From positions 1,984,001-2,048,000 of the forward strand of contig NZ_CP059735.1 in the NCBI RefSeq assembly GCF_000948975.2: a DNA stretch of 64,000 nucleotides, in the 5' to 3' direction. How positions within the stretch are numbered: position 1 is the stretch's first letter; the number at the start of each line of letters is the position of its first letter. This document shows, piece after piece, positions 37,222 through 45,618 of this stretch. Source of the stretch: Thalassomonas actiniarum. GTDB taxonomy: Bacteria > Pseudomonadota > Gammaproteobacteria > Enterobacterales > Alteromonadaceae. Position numbers and translations under genes: made by a program. Under the pieces are notes generated by a model. That model saw only the letters and a program-made list of their open reading frames with translations, searched no databases and was not told where the DNA came from.

Positions 37222-39507
37222 TTAAAAGTTATAGCTCAGTGACAAGGCGACGGTTTCCGGGTCGCCGTAATAACCGATCAAAGTCGTGTCTCCCCCGAGT
37301 CCCGGGGAGTAGCTGCCGTCATCATTCGGGGTGACAAAGGCATAGTTGCCCACCAGGTACTCTTTGTCGGTAATATTTTTCCACTGCAAACTGGCCTGCC
37401 AGTGATCGTTATTGCTGTACCAGGTCAGTCCCAGGTTGGCTAAACCGTAACCTTCCTGGGTCAGCAGGTTGTCGGTGACGGTTAAGTCATAACTGCTGCG
37501 GTAATAATAATTGCCGTTGAAGACAAAGCTGCCGAACTGGCTGTCAAAGTCATAGCTAAAGCCCAGATTCATGGTGGTATTGGGAGTATTGCTGACGGTG
37601 AAGCTGTCGCTGATATCAATTTTATTGCCCTGTTCGTCATAGGATTTCACCTTGTCAAAGGAAGAATCTATGGTGCCGATAGTGGCGAACAGGTTCAGGC
37701 TGTCGGTGGCGGCATACTGGATTTCTATTTCCGCGCCGCTGGCATCGGATGTGCCGATATTCCCGAGGCGCTGGTTTAAGTCGGCAGCACTTTCTCCCGG
37801 CAATACAGTGACAAATTGCCTGTCTTTGTGGTCCAGGTAAAATAGGGTAGCGTTGACCCTAAGGCTGTTAAACCACTCGCTTTTTATACCGACTTCGAAG
37901 GAGTCTACCAGTTCCGGATCTGCGGCCGGCTCGGCCATTTCAGCCCTGGGATTAAAGGTGCCCGATTTAAAGCCCTGGGCGTAACTGGCAAAAAGCATCA
38001 TATCCCTGTGGTATTGGTATTCAAGGCCAAGTCTGGGGGTAAATCTGGACCAGGTTTCGGAGTCATCCAGTACGGTAGGTATAAAAGCATTGATGGTTGC
38101 CTCGTCGCGAATATATCCCGGCACCCAGCCGGAGTCCGGGTAGATGGTTTGGGTAATAACGCCATTTTTGACCTGGGCATCTTTTTCTTCACGGGTATAC
38201 CTTGCCCCTAAGGTCATGGATAACTTATCGGTTAAATCATAACTGCCCTGGGCGTAAATGGCGTAACTTTCGCTGTTATTACAGCCGCTTACCTCCCGGG
38301 TAAGTCCTTGCTCGCCGATAGCATTGCCAAATACTTCCAATATGGCGTCAAACTTGCCGCAGGACTCGCCATCATAATAATAAAGACCGGATACCAGGCT
38401 GAGTTTGTCGGTATCATAGTTAAGCTGGAATTCCTGGCTAAACTGTTCGTCGTCATAAATGGCCGGCACATCAAAGATACGCAAACTGGTATTGTCAAAG
38501 TCTATATTGGTGCGGGAATCGCTTTCCCTGCGGGCGGTGGTGGACTTAAACGACCAGGCTTCATTAATGTCATAAGTGACGCTCAGGCTCACCCCTTCGG
38601 TTTCCACCTCGTTCCAGGTAGGTAAGCTGGTATAAGAGTCGTAGACACTGTCGGGCACGGGCGCGTCGGTTAACAGGCTGGGTATCAGGCGGTAACCCCC
38701 TTTGGCATTGGAGTCGTCGTCGGTTTTATCATAGTTGAGGCGGATAAAAAGCGCATCGCTTGGGCTGTACTCCAGCGTTAACCTGCCGGCAAAAACATCT
38801 TTGTTGTAATTTTCCCTGTCCTGGTTGTCGAGCTCTGAGGTAATAAACTCGCCAAAACCGTCGCGGGTGAGGCGGGCACCGGCAAATCCCAGGTAAAGCT
38901 CGTCATCAATTAAGGGCACTTGTCCGGAAATTTGTACATCCCGGCGGGAGTAATTACCCACCGTAGTGTTGATGCTAAATTCACTCTCGCCGGTCATGGC
39001 CCGGGTTACGTATTTAATGGCGCCCCCTATGGTGTTTTTACCATATAAAGAGCCCTGGGGACCGCGCAGGATTTCTACCCTTTCGACATCTAAAATATCC
39101 AGCACCGCTCCCTGGGGGCGGGCAATATAAACATCATCGATATAGATACCGACCCCGGGCTCATAACCCCAGAGGGGGTCTTCCTGGCCAACCCCGCGGA
39201 TAAAGGCGGTTAAGGTGGAATTGGTGCCCCGGCTGCGCTGTAAAGTGGTATTTGGGGTGAACTGCTGGACCTCGGTCAGGATACTGATCCCGTTTTGTGC
39301 CAACTGCTCGGCCCCGACAGAGGTGATGGAAACGGGAACTTGCTGCAGGTTTTCCACGGTTCTGCGTGCGGTAACTTCGATGTGCTCCAGCGAGCCTGCG
39401 GTGTCGTTATCGGCTGCATCGGTTGAGGCGGCACTTGCGAGATTGCCGTTTAATGCGCCGGCGATTGCCAGGGCAAGATAACACCGGGTTGATTTTAGCT
39501 GCTTCAT
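37222..39507 (-). CDS. TonB-dependent outer-membrane receptor
   Basis: A 761-aa protein with signal peptide (GNLASAAS), a plug domain (about 45-165: VPVSITSVGAEQL, GVGIYIDDVYIARPQGAVLDI, VEILRGPQGSLYGKNTIGGAI) and a 22-strand barrel ending in aromatic F (ALSLSYNF). The plug sequence LRGPQGSLYGKNTIGG is typical of the large Alteromonadales/Sphingomonad receptor group that takes up carbon compounds and siderophores. Divergent from 3-hydroxybutyrate dehydrogenase, which suggests a substrate related to hydroxybutyrate or its oligomers, but this is only context. Confidence 0.92.
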   Translation of the reverse strand: MKQLKSTRCYLALAIAGALNGNLASAASTDAADNDTAGSLEHIEVTARRTVENLQQVPVSITSVGAEQLAQNGISILTEVQQFTPNTTLQRSRGTNSTLTAFIRGVGQEDPLWGYEPGVGIYIDDVYIARPQGAVLDILDVERVEILRGPQGSLYGKNTIGGAIKYVTRAMTGESEFSINTTVGNYSRRDVQISGQVPLIDDELYLGFAGARLTRDGFGEFITSELDNQDRENYNKDVFAGRLTLEYSPSDALFIRLNYDKTDDDSNAKGGYRLIPSLLTDAPVPDSVYDSYTSLPTWNEVETEGVSLSVTYDINEAWSFKSTTARRESDSRTNIDFDNTSLRIFDVPAIYDDEQFSQEFQLNYDTDKLSLVSGLYYYDGESCGKFDAILEVFGNAIGEQGLTREVSGCNNSESYAIYAQGSYDLTDKLSMTLGARYTREEKDAQVKNGVITQTIYPDSGWVPGYIRDEATINAFIPTVLDDSETWSRFTPRLGLEYQYHRDMMLFASYAQGFKSGTFNPRAEMAEPAADPELVDSFEVGIKSEWFNSLRVNATLFYLDHKDRQFVTVLPGESAADLNQRLGNIGTSDASGAEIEIQYAATDSLNLFATIGTIDSSFDKVKSYDEQGNKIDISDSFTVSNTPNTTMNLGFSYDFDSQFGSFVFNGNYYYRSSYDLTVTDNLLTQEGYGLANLGLTWYSNNDHWQASLQWKNITDKEYLVGNYAFVTPNDDGSYSPGLGGDTTLIGYYGDPETVALSLSYNF

Positions 39508-39950
39508 TGCGATCCCTTTCCTTAGTGTTAGTGCCGATTTTTTCTTTCGAGAAAAAGCACTTGGTTATCAACATATTCCAGCATATTTCTTGTAAAACTC
39601 TTATGACAACTTTTCCCAGATGTTTAATGGCTGCAGATATGTCTTTGTTAACTATCGACTCTAACGCAAAAAAGCGTAAAAACAATGTGTACTATAGTAG
39701 TATTTGGCGTCTCAGCCCTTTGCTTTACTATTTTTTCCGAGTCAATATTGTTAATTAGCTAAAAACGGCTCTGCTTGTTTCAATATTGATTTTTCTGCGG
39801 GAAATAGCATTAAATATCAGATTTTACTTGAAATTATGTCAATGTCCGCTTAACTGATTTTTGATCCGTTAAGGAAAAGAGCTGAGAAAACGGGATTAAT
39901 AGCAGCGAGTGTCACCTGGTGGCATCATTAACTAACACAGGAGTGTGGAT
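39508..39950. other. Divergent regulatory region between TonB receptor and hydroxybutyrate dehydrogenase
   Basis: 443 bp without a supported gene. Near the receptor start TTTTTCT-TTCG-AGAAAAA (39539-39556) forms a 7-bp hairpin with a TTCG loop. No clear CRP or FNR site was seen. Confidence 0.4.
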
Positions 39951-40709
39951 ATGAACAATAAAGTAGCGGTTGTCACCGGTGGCGCCAGTGGTATTGGTTT
40001 TGCCGCCGCCAAAGCCTTATCTGAAGCCAACCATACCGTAGTGATTGCTGATTTATCCAAAGAGCAGGGATTAGCTGCCGCGGAAGAGCTCGATTGTGAT
40101 TTTGTTCAGGCAGACTTATCTTTAGCTAAAGATAATTTTAGGTTAATTGAATCTACAGCTGAATCGCATGGCAGTGTTGATGTGTTGGTCAATAATGCCG
40201 GTTTTCAGCATGTCTGTCAGCTGGCTAATTTTCCCGAAGATACCTGGGAAAAAATGTTGACTGTGATGCTCACTTCTCCCTTCCTGCTGACTAAATATGC
40301 CTGGCCTTATATGAAGAAAAATGGCTGGGGCCGGGTGATCAATATTGCTTCGGTACACGGCATGATAGCTTCGCCTTATAAATCAGCCTATATCAGTGCC
40401 AAACACGGTTTATTGGGATTAACGAAAACCGCGGCGCTGGAGGGAGGAGAGCATGGTATTACCGTTAATGCCATTTGCCCCGCTTATGTTAAAACCCCTT
40501 TAGTGGATAAACAAATATTGGCGCAGGCACTGAACAATAATATGTCACCGGATGATGTGATTTCTCAGGTGATGCTGAAAAATGCCGCCATCAAGAAGTT
40601 AATCGAACCGGAAGAGGTAGGGGCATTTGTAGCCTATCTTGCCAGCGATATTGCCCGCTCATTTACCGGAGCAAGCCTGGCACTGGATTTGGGCTGGACT
40701 GCCCAATAG
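39951..40709 (+). CDS. bdhA: 3-hydroxybutyrate dehydrogenase (SDR family)
   Basis: About 252 aa from ATG 39951 (AGGAG 7 nt upstream); a GTG at 39945 is in frame but less likely. Short-chain dehydrogenase with the NAD-binding motif TGGASGIG at residue 11, NNAG, and the Ser-Tyr-Lys triad (NIASVHG, YISAKHG). The stretches NNAGFQH, FLLTKYAWPYMKKNGWGR, ALEGGEHGITVNAICPAYVKTPLV and IKKLIEPEEVGAFVAYLAS closely follow bacterial D-3-hydroxybutyrate dehydrogenases. It oxidises 3-hydroxybutyrate to acetoacetate with NAD in PHB or ketone-body use. It fits with the CrbS/R pair and the PHB-depolymerase-family esterase nearby. Confidence 0.93.
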   Translation: MNNKVAVVTGGASGIGFAAAKALSEANHTVVIADLSKEQGLAAAEELDCDFVQADLSLAKDNFRLIESTAESHGSVDVLVNNAGFQHVCQLANFPEDTWEKMLTVMLTSPFLLTKYAWPYMKKNGWGRVINIASVHGMIASPYKSAYISAKHGLLGLTKTAALEGGEHGITVNAICPAYVKTPLVDKQILAQALNNNMSPDDVISQVMLKNAAIKKLIEPEEVGAFVAYLASDIARSFTGASLALDLGWTAQ

Positions 40710-40748
40710 CTTTAGCTGTGTTAACGTTTTTTAGTCGGTAAGAAAGTA

Positions 40749-40772
40749 AAAAGCCCGCGAAGCGGGCTATTT
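40749..40772. terminator. Bidirectional terminator between bdhA and PEP-CTERM gene 1
   Basis: AGCCCGC (40752-40758) and GCGGGCT (40762-40768) with a GAA loop. The plus strand continues ATTTTAC and the minus strand TTTTTACTTTC, so it can end both convergent transcripts. Confidence 0.85.
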
Positions 40773-40834
40773 TACATGTGTTATTCGTTTTATTATTTAC
40801 TTGGAGTTATTAGCGTCTTTGAGGATAACAATAC

Positions 40835-41422
40835 TTAGGATGGAACTTTCCTGCGTCGGAAAATACCTAAGCCGGTCAGGGCTAAAGCAAAAATTGCCAG
40901 AGTTTCCGGCTCAGGCACATCGCCGTGGCGGGTGATGAGATCAATGTGTAGATGCATATCATTGGTGACCTGGGTTTCCGGTAAGGAGAAGTGTACGCTG
41001 TGCGCCCCCCAATCCGTTAATACCCCGCTCATATTGGTGATGACATTAATACCAACAATTTCCCCGTCCATTAAACTGCCATCGGCATGACGCCAGTCGA
41101 GGTCGGTTAACCAAAAGTCCAGGTAACCCTGGCCGTCACAAGTGAACCAGCCGCAATAGGGACCATTATCGAAGGTCACCCAAATAGACTCGGCACTGAT
41201 GTCTATGCTGATGGAATTCTGGAAATTAAAGTAATCGGGATATTCTACATCTGCGCCGACAATGGCAGGCATCTCGCCATTGCCTTCACATGCAGGATCC
41301 GGAGAGCCACTGCTTTGCATACAGGATAAGAGAACTTCATCACCCATTAACGACGCTGAGGCGGTTGCTCCCCAGCATAAAACCGTTGCGGTGAACAGGT
41401 AAGCTAATAGTTTTTTCATCAT
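40835..41422 (-). CDS. PEP-CTERM protein, paralog 1
   Basis: A 195-aa secreted protein with signal peptide (ATASA, cleavage near residue 23). The body has four conserved cysteines (SCMQSSGS, ACEGNG, YCGWFTC) and the shared block VEYPDYFNFQNSISIDI. The C-terminus is VPEPETLAIFALALTGLGIFRRRK: PEP motif, hydrophobic helix and basic tail, the exosortase-sorting signal. Such proteins are exported, cut by an exosortase (XrtA type, not in the window) and usually linked to exopolysaccharide or biofilm. One of three tandem paralogs with the same sigma-54 promoter. Confidence 0.92.
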   Translation of the reverse strand: MMKKLLAYLFTATVLCWGATASASLMGDEVLLSCMQSSGSPDPACEGNGEMPAIVGADVEYPDYFNFQNSISIDISAESIWVTFDNGPYCGWFTCDGQGYLDFWLTDLDWRHADGSLMDGEIVGINVITNMSGVLTDWGAHSVHFSLPETQVTNDMHLHIDLITRHGDVPEPETLAIFALALTGLGIFRRRKVPS

Positions 41423-41481
41423 TATTTCCTCGATATAAATCTTCAGTAAATAAGACAGCTCTGTACGAGCAAACAGGTAGC

Positions 41482-41497
41482 AGCAGGTATTAAGCCA
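41482..41497 (-). promoter_or_regulatory. Sigma-54 promoter of PEP-CTERM gene 1
   Basis: Minus strand TGGCTTAATACCTGCT (41497-41482): TGGC at -24 and TGC at -12 with correct spacing. The same element precedes the two other PEP-CTERM paralogs, differing at a few spacer bases. It lies about 60 bp before the start codon. Confidence 0.75.
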
Positions 41498-41550
41498 AGA
41501 TAATATTTATTAGCTAAATCTGTATTTTATAGACGACAAACTTTAAGTGT

Positions 41551-41637
41551 TTATAAAATAGACAGTTGATTGTATAAAAAACGGACAGTTTTAAACGTTT
41601 AGAAAATCGACAGTTGGTTGTGTAAAAAACGGACAGT
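41551..41637 (-). repeat. Two 39-bp direct repeats upstream of the PEP-CTERM gene 1 promoter
   Basis: 41551-41589 and 41599-41637 match at 35 of 39 positions, with a 48-bp period. Each contains GACAGTT(G)NTTGT and AAAAAACGGACAGT. They lie 55-140 bp upstream of the -24/-12 element, where a sigma-54 activator such as PrsR would bind. A related sequence, TAAAAAATAGACAGTTATTGTC, lies upstream of paralog 3. Confidence 0.7.
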
Positions 41638-41678
41638 GCGGGGGCCTGCTTTTGTGGGAGTTTAGTTTTTAAGGGAAA

Positions 41679-41696
41679 AGCCCGCAATTGCGGGCT
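41679..41696 (-). terminator. Terminator after PEP-CTERM gene 2
   Basis: AGCCCGCAATTGCGGGCT is a perfect 18-bp palindrome followed on the minus strand by TTTTCCCTT. It ends the 41727-42335 transcript before the repeats of gene 1. Confidence 0.75.
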
Positions 41697-41726
41697 GTGG
41701 TATTTTTGGCAGTCCTTTTGGGCTTA

Positions 41727-42335
41727 TCAGAGTAAGGCATGGACTTTTCTGCGTCGGTAATAAATTAAACCAGCCAGCGCTAAAGTCAATAAAACCAAGC
41801 TGCCCGGCTCAGAAACACCGATATCATCATTTTCTCTTAACTGCCCGGTATCATTACTGGTGATTAAACCTATATGGAGAAACATATCGCTGGTGACTCT
41901 TGTTTCCGGCAAGGCAATATGGATACTGTGATCGGTGAAGCCTGTTTTTACTCCAATCATATTGGTGGTGATATCTAAACTCACCAGTTTGTTATCCATT
42001 ATATCCAGCCAGTCGAGATCGTATAACCAAAACTCTAAAAAGTCTTCATCATCGCAAGTAAACCAGCCACAATACGGACCACCATCAAAAGCCAACCAGA
42101 TTGAATCGGCGTTTACATCAATACTGAGAGAATTTTTGAAATTAAAGTAATCGGGATACTCAATATCTTCACCCACTATGGCCGGAATGTCGCTATTGCC
42201 TTCACATAACGGATGGTCACTGCCGCTAGCTTGCATACAGGATAAAAATATTTCATCCCCTATTAAAGAGGCTGAGGCATGAGCGCCAAAAAAATATAGA
42301 CCCAGGGTTAAAACAAGAGATATTAACTGCTTCAT
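41727..42335 (-). CDS. PEP-CTERM protein, paralog 2
   Basis: A 202-aa secreted protein with signal peptide (HASA, near residue 23) and the same conserved blocks as its neighbours: FLSCMQASGSDH, LCEGN, VEYPDYFNF in the form IEYPDYFNF, and YCGWFTC. The sorting signal is a variant, SEPGSLVLLTLALAGLIYYRRRK, with Ser in place of the usual Pro/Val before the EP. An AGGAAG box precedes the ATG. Own sigma-54 promoter and terminator, so it is a single-gene unit. Confidence 0.9.
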   Translation of the reverse strand: MKQLISLVLTLGLYFFGAHASASLIGDEIFLSCMQASGSDHPLCEGNSDIPAIVGEDIEYPDYFNFKNSLSIDVNADSIWLAFDGGPYCGWFTCDDEDFLEFWLYDLDWLDIMDNKLVSLDITTNMIGVKTGFTDHSIHIALPETRVTSDMFLHIGLITSNDTGQLRENDDIGVSEPGSLVLLTLALAGLIYYRRRKVHALL

Positions 42336-42392
42336 AATAACTTCCTCTTAACTTGCTGTTGTAATGATATACGGGGCAAAGCAAGAACAACC

Positions 42393-42408
42393 TGCAGAAA
42401 TTAAGCCA
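42393..42408 (-). promoter_or_regulatory. Sigma-54 promoter of PEP-CTERM gene 2
   Basis: Minus strand TGGCTTAATTTCTGCA (42408-42393), the -24/-12 element shared with the two other paralogs, about 60 bp before the ATG. No GACAGT repeat was found upstream, unlike genes 1 and 3. The rest of 42409-42719 holds no gene I can support. Confidence 0.72.
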
Positions 42409-42719
42409 AAAAAATGATTGCCGGAAAAACAGGAAAAATTATGGCTGTTGAATATTTTCCGGGCGAATAAAAAAACAAACTCCCTCGCCTACAAGTCTTG
42501 TTATATAGGGTTATTGAGAAAAGTCGGCATAATAGCTGGTCTGAAATAAAAATGCTTTTAGCTGCTTTATTAAAGCGAGTTTTTTTACAGTGCAGCAGGT
42601 TATTGGTTACTTGTTTGCACATAAGAAAAAGTTTTTGCCCGTTTAAGGTGCAATTTCTTTATGAGAGCTTATCTTAGCACGGGAGTCAGTTAATTGGGGT
42701 CAGGTGTGTAGACATAAAA

Positions 42720-42739
42720 AAGCTCGCCAGGACGAGCTT
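42720..42739 (-). terminator. Terminator after PEP-CTERM gene 3
   Basis: Minus strand AAGCTCG-loop-CGAGCTT (42739-42720) followed by TTTTTATG. A 7-bp stem with a T-tract 28 bp after the stop of the gene at 42767. Confidence 0.8.
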
Positions 42740-42766
42740 AATTTTCAGGAGGGGGTCTGGACTTGA

Positions 42767-43366
42767 TTATTGGCTTACGGCAGATTTTTTTCGTCTGCTA
42801 TAAGCTAATCCTGACAGGGTTAAAGCAAATAAAATCAGGGTGCCTGGCTCTGGTACGTCGGCATTATGTTTGGTGTCGACATCATGGTCGGTTAAAAGAT
42901 TAATATGGATAAACATACTGCTGTCTACGTCGGTTTCCGGTAAGGCAAAGTGTACGCTGTGATCGTCATATCCGGTTTGTATGCCTGTCATATTGGTGAT
43001 GACGTCTATACCGGTAATAATACCGCCGGGCATATCAACCCAGTGAAGATCTGTTAACCAGAATTCTAAAAAACCCTGGCCGTTGCAGGTGAACCAACCA
43101 CAGAAAGGACCGTTATCAAAGGTTACCCAGATAGAATTAGCGTTGATGTCGATACTGAGGGAATTTTCAAAATTAAAATAGTCGGGATATTCAACATCGG
43201 CTCCTACTGTCGCCGGCAGGGCACCGTTACCTTCACAGAGTTCATGATCGGAACCGCTCGATTGCATACAAGTTAAAAAGACTTCATCGCCCATTAAAGA
43301 TGCAGAAGCGTTAGCTCCCCAAAGCAAAACAGTGATGGTTAAAACAAGAGATATTAACTTCTTCAT
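42767..43366 (-). CDS. PEP-CTERM protein, paralog 3
   Basis: A 199-aa secreted protein with signal peptide (NASA, near residue 23). Conserved blocks are LTCMQSSGSDHELCEGNG, VEYPDYFNFENSLSIDI and FCGWFTC, and the sorting signal VPEPGTLILFALTLSGLAYSRRKK. An AGGAAG box precedes the ATG. It is closest in sequence to paralog 1. As with the others, processing needs an exosortase from elsewhere in the genome; the molecular role is unknown. Confidence 0.92.
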   Translation of the reverse strand: MKKLISLVLTITVLLWGANASASLMGDEVFLTCMQSSGSDHELCEGNGALPATVGADVEYPDYFNFENSLSIDINANSIWVTFDNGPFCGWFTCNGQGFLEFWLTDLHWVDMPGGIITGIDVITNMTGIQTGYDDHSVHFALPETDVDSSMFIHINLLTDHDVDTKHNADVPEPGTLILFALTLSGLAYSRRKKSAVSQ

Positions 43367-43426
43367 AATAACTTCCTCAGGTATAACTTTAGTAAATGAG
43401 TGCCGGTTGGCGTATAGGGAGGAAAT

Positions 43427-43442
43427 TGCAGATATTAAGCCA
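43427..43442 (-). promoter_or_regulatory. Sigma-54 promoter of PEP-CTERM gene 3
   Basis: Minus strand TGGCTTAATATCTGCA (43442-43427), -24/-12 element as for paralogs 1 and 2. TAAAAAATAGACAGTTATTGTC, a likely activator site with a GACA-N5-TGTC inverted repeat, lies about 80-100 bp upstream (43520-43541). Confidence 0.75.
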
Positions 43443-43640
43443 AAAATATTTTCACCTTAAAAGTCTATGACTTATGGGTGAAGATTAAATTTTATCCAAA
43501 GTTTTATGGTTATTGCTGTATAAAAAATAGACAGTTATTGTCTTGTGAGGGCGGCGGTTAATGTTTTTATCGAGGGGACAGCCCATAAAAGCTGGCTATG
43601 GGCTGATGTGTCACTTTTTATTGGTGAAGACAAGTCTTTG

Positions 43641-44618
43641 TTATAATTGCCAAAATTTTGCAATTTCGCTGACGGCTGATAAAGGCGCTGCCAGCATGTA
43701 GTCTGCCGGAGGCGTCTGTTTGGGAATCACAGGTAATCCGTGTTTAAGGTTGAGCATTTCAACCTGTTTTACCAATATTTCATTTTTGCTATTACGCCAC
43801 TCTCTGATCAGGTATTCATCATGTTCTATGGTGTTATTAGCCTGTGTTATACCGTTTAAGCCTGCCCATTGCTGTGCCAGTACCGTGGCGTTTTTTGGAT
43901 TGACGACGGTATCTTTTATCCCGGACCAGATGGTGAGCCTGGGCCATTTGCTCCGGTTGGGATGTTGCTGCAACACGATATCGATAAATTCCCGGGGACT
44001 TTTACCTGGTCCGCTTTTCATACAGGCGATGGCTTTGATTAAGTTGCTGGCACATTGATAGGGTAAACCGCCTATGATGGCGCCCGCGGCAAACAAGTCT
44101 GGATAATTAGCCAATAAAGCCGCCGTCATCGCGCCTCCTGCGGACAAGCCGGCAATGAATACCTCGCTGGCTTGGTATTTTTTTTGGCTGTAGGTGATCA
44201 TATTAAACAGGGATAACATTTCTCCCGAATGTTTGCTGATATCATTTTGGGAAAACCAATTGAAGCAGTTGGCGACATTATTGGTTTTTTGCTGTTCGGG
44301 TAACAACAAAATGGCATTTTTTTCCCGGGCTAATGTGCCCATACCGCTGTCTTTGGCAAAAATTTTTGCCTGCTGAACGCAGCCATGCAGCAGCACGACC
44401 AGCTTGGCGCCCTTCGGTCGTTCGGGGAGTTGGATATAGGCATTTAACTCCCCGGGGTTATCGCCAAAGTTTTCCAGTGCCGTTATGGTTTTGTGCCCGG
44501 ACATTTCCGGGGGGGAATTGAAAGCTGATGCCGATTTTGCCCAAACAGTGCAAGCCGCAAGGTACAGGGTACAGATAAAGAGCAGATTCAATATTTGCCC
44601 GTGGGAAATTTTATTCAT
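43641..44618 (-). CDS. PHB-depolymerase-family esterase lipoprotein
   Basis: A 325-aa protein with a hydrophobic leader ending LYLAAC, a good lipobox, so probably a lipoprotein. The alpha/beta hydrolase core belongs to the Esterase_PHB family: VVLLHGCVQQAKIFA oxyanion region, nucleophile GLSAGGAM, SGIKDTVVNP with the acidic residue, and LKHGLP with the His. Family members depolymerise poly(3-hydroxybutyrate) or cleave acetyl/feruloyl esters of plant polymers. The nearness of 3-hydroxybutyrate dehydrogenase makes PHB the better guess. An AAGGAA box precedes the ATG. A hairpin (AGCCCATA/TATGGGCT at 43580-43604) follows the gene. Confidence 0.85.
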   Translation of the reverse strand: MNKISHGQILNLLFICTLYLAACTVWAKSASAFNSPPEMSGHKTITALENFGDNPGELNAYIQLPERPKGAKLVVLLHGCVQQAKIFAKDSGMGTLAREKNAILLLPEQQKTNNVANCFNWFSQNDISKHSGEMLSLFNMITYSQKKYQASEVFIAGLSAGGAMTAALLANYPDLFAAGAIIGGLPYQCASNLIKAIACMKSGPGKSPREFIDIVLQQHPNRSKWPRLTIWSGIKDTVVNPKNATVLAQQWAGLNGITQANNTIEHDEYLIREWRNSKNEILVKQVEMLNLKHGLPVIPKQTPPADYMLAAPLSAVSEIAKFWQL

Positions 44619-44838
44619 GGCATATTCCTTTAAAACCTGGGGGAGTTTTTATAATGACGGCTAATTCCGTGTTTAGGCAATGGTACTTTAGTCCCTTTTG
44701 GTTATTTTGGCCTTCTACTTGAGAGTTTTTTGCGCTTGCCCGGCATTGTGACTGGTTTTGAGGGACAAAAGTAGCATATTGTTTTTTGGCATAAGGGGTT
44801 AAAGTCAACGGGATGATTTATTTTAAAGGAAGAAAATA

Positions 44839-45522
44839 ATGAAACTTACTCTTTTGATGTGTTTAGCCTTAGTATTTTCAGGGCATGTTTTTGCCTGTAA
44901 GGACAATGTTGTCCTGGTGCACGGCAATAGCGCCAGTGTCGATAGCTGGGATAATACCTATCAGTTATTACTTGAAAACAATTACAGCAGCGATAACATT
45001 TATCGCCCCGATTGGGGCTCTAAAAGCTGCGCCGCGTGTAATGATCACAGCGGCAGCGAAGAAGTGCCGGTCAAAGAAGCCATTATTGCGGCAATTGCCA
45101 ATTCCTGCAGCGGAAAAATTGATGTCATCACCCACTCCATGGGCGGGACTTTGGCGGCGCAGCAAATTGTCCAGCTTAATGCCGCCGCATCAATAGATAC
45201 TTTTGTCGGGATTGCCGGCGCCTTCAGGGGCTTGTGGAGCTGCGGGGTTTATCCTTTTAATGTCTGGTCTCCTACCTGCGGCGCAGCCGGACTGTCGGTA
45301 CAAAGTCCCTTTCTTCAGGCATTAAATGGCCAGGTACTGGCGGATAGGGTTTACTCCATTAAAAGCAATATCGACCAGGTGGTTTGTGCCACCGGTGTTT
45401 GCAGTGTTTCCGGTGTGCATACTAGCCGTATCTGGTCGGAAGAAAACAGCTTTACCTATGTCCTGGGACACTTTGGTTTGCAGTCAGATACTGCCGAGTT
45501 GCAGCTCAGCCTCATTCAATAG
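44839..45522 (+). CDS. Secreted lipase-like alpha/beta hydrolase
   Basis: A 227-aa protein with signal peptide (GHVFA, near residue 19) and a strong AAGGAAG box. Lipase class 2-like core: NVVLVHGNSASVDSWDN oxyanion region, DVITHSMGGTLAAQ nucleophile elbow, and the His probably in VLGHFG near the end. Several cysteines (CAAC, CGVYPFNVWSPTC) suggest disulfides as in exported enzymes. It likely cleaves lipid esters outside the cell. Transcribed divergently from the PHB-depolymerase-family gene. Confidence 0.82.
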   Translation: MKLTLLMCLALVFSGHVFACKDNVVLVHGNSASVDSWDNTYQLLLENNYSSDNIYRPDWGSKSCAACNDHSGSEEVPVKEAIIAAIANSCSGKIDVITHSMGGTLAAQQIVQLNAAASIDTFVGIAGAFRGLWSCGVYPFNVWSPTCGAAGLSVQSPFLQALNGQVLADRVYSIKSNIDQVVCATGVCSVSGVHTSRIWSEENSFTYVLGHFGLQSDTAELQLSLIQ

Positions 45523-45536
45523 CCCGGCAAGTGTTG

Positions 45537-45555
45537 GCGGCGATACTTTCGCCGC
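45537..45555 (+). terminator. Terminator-like hairpin after the secreted lipase
   Basis: GCGGCGA (45537-45543) pairs with TCGCCGC (45549-45555) with a 5-nt loop; TTAGGCTGTTTTG follows. The T-tract is weak. Confidence 0.5.
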
Positions 45556-45618
45556 TTAGGCTGTTTTGTGCGATTCATTTCACTTCCCGTCTTTTTTCAA
45601 GGCCGAGTCATTGTTACT

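Noticed and set aside
41551-41637. CRISPR-like array
   Set aside because: Only two imperfect 39-bp repeats with a 9-bp gap, no cas genes; position fits promoter activator sites.
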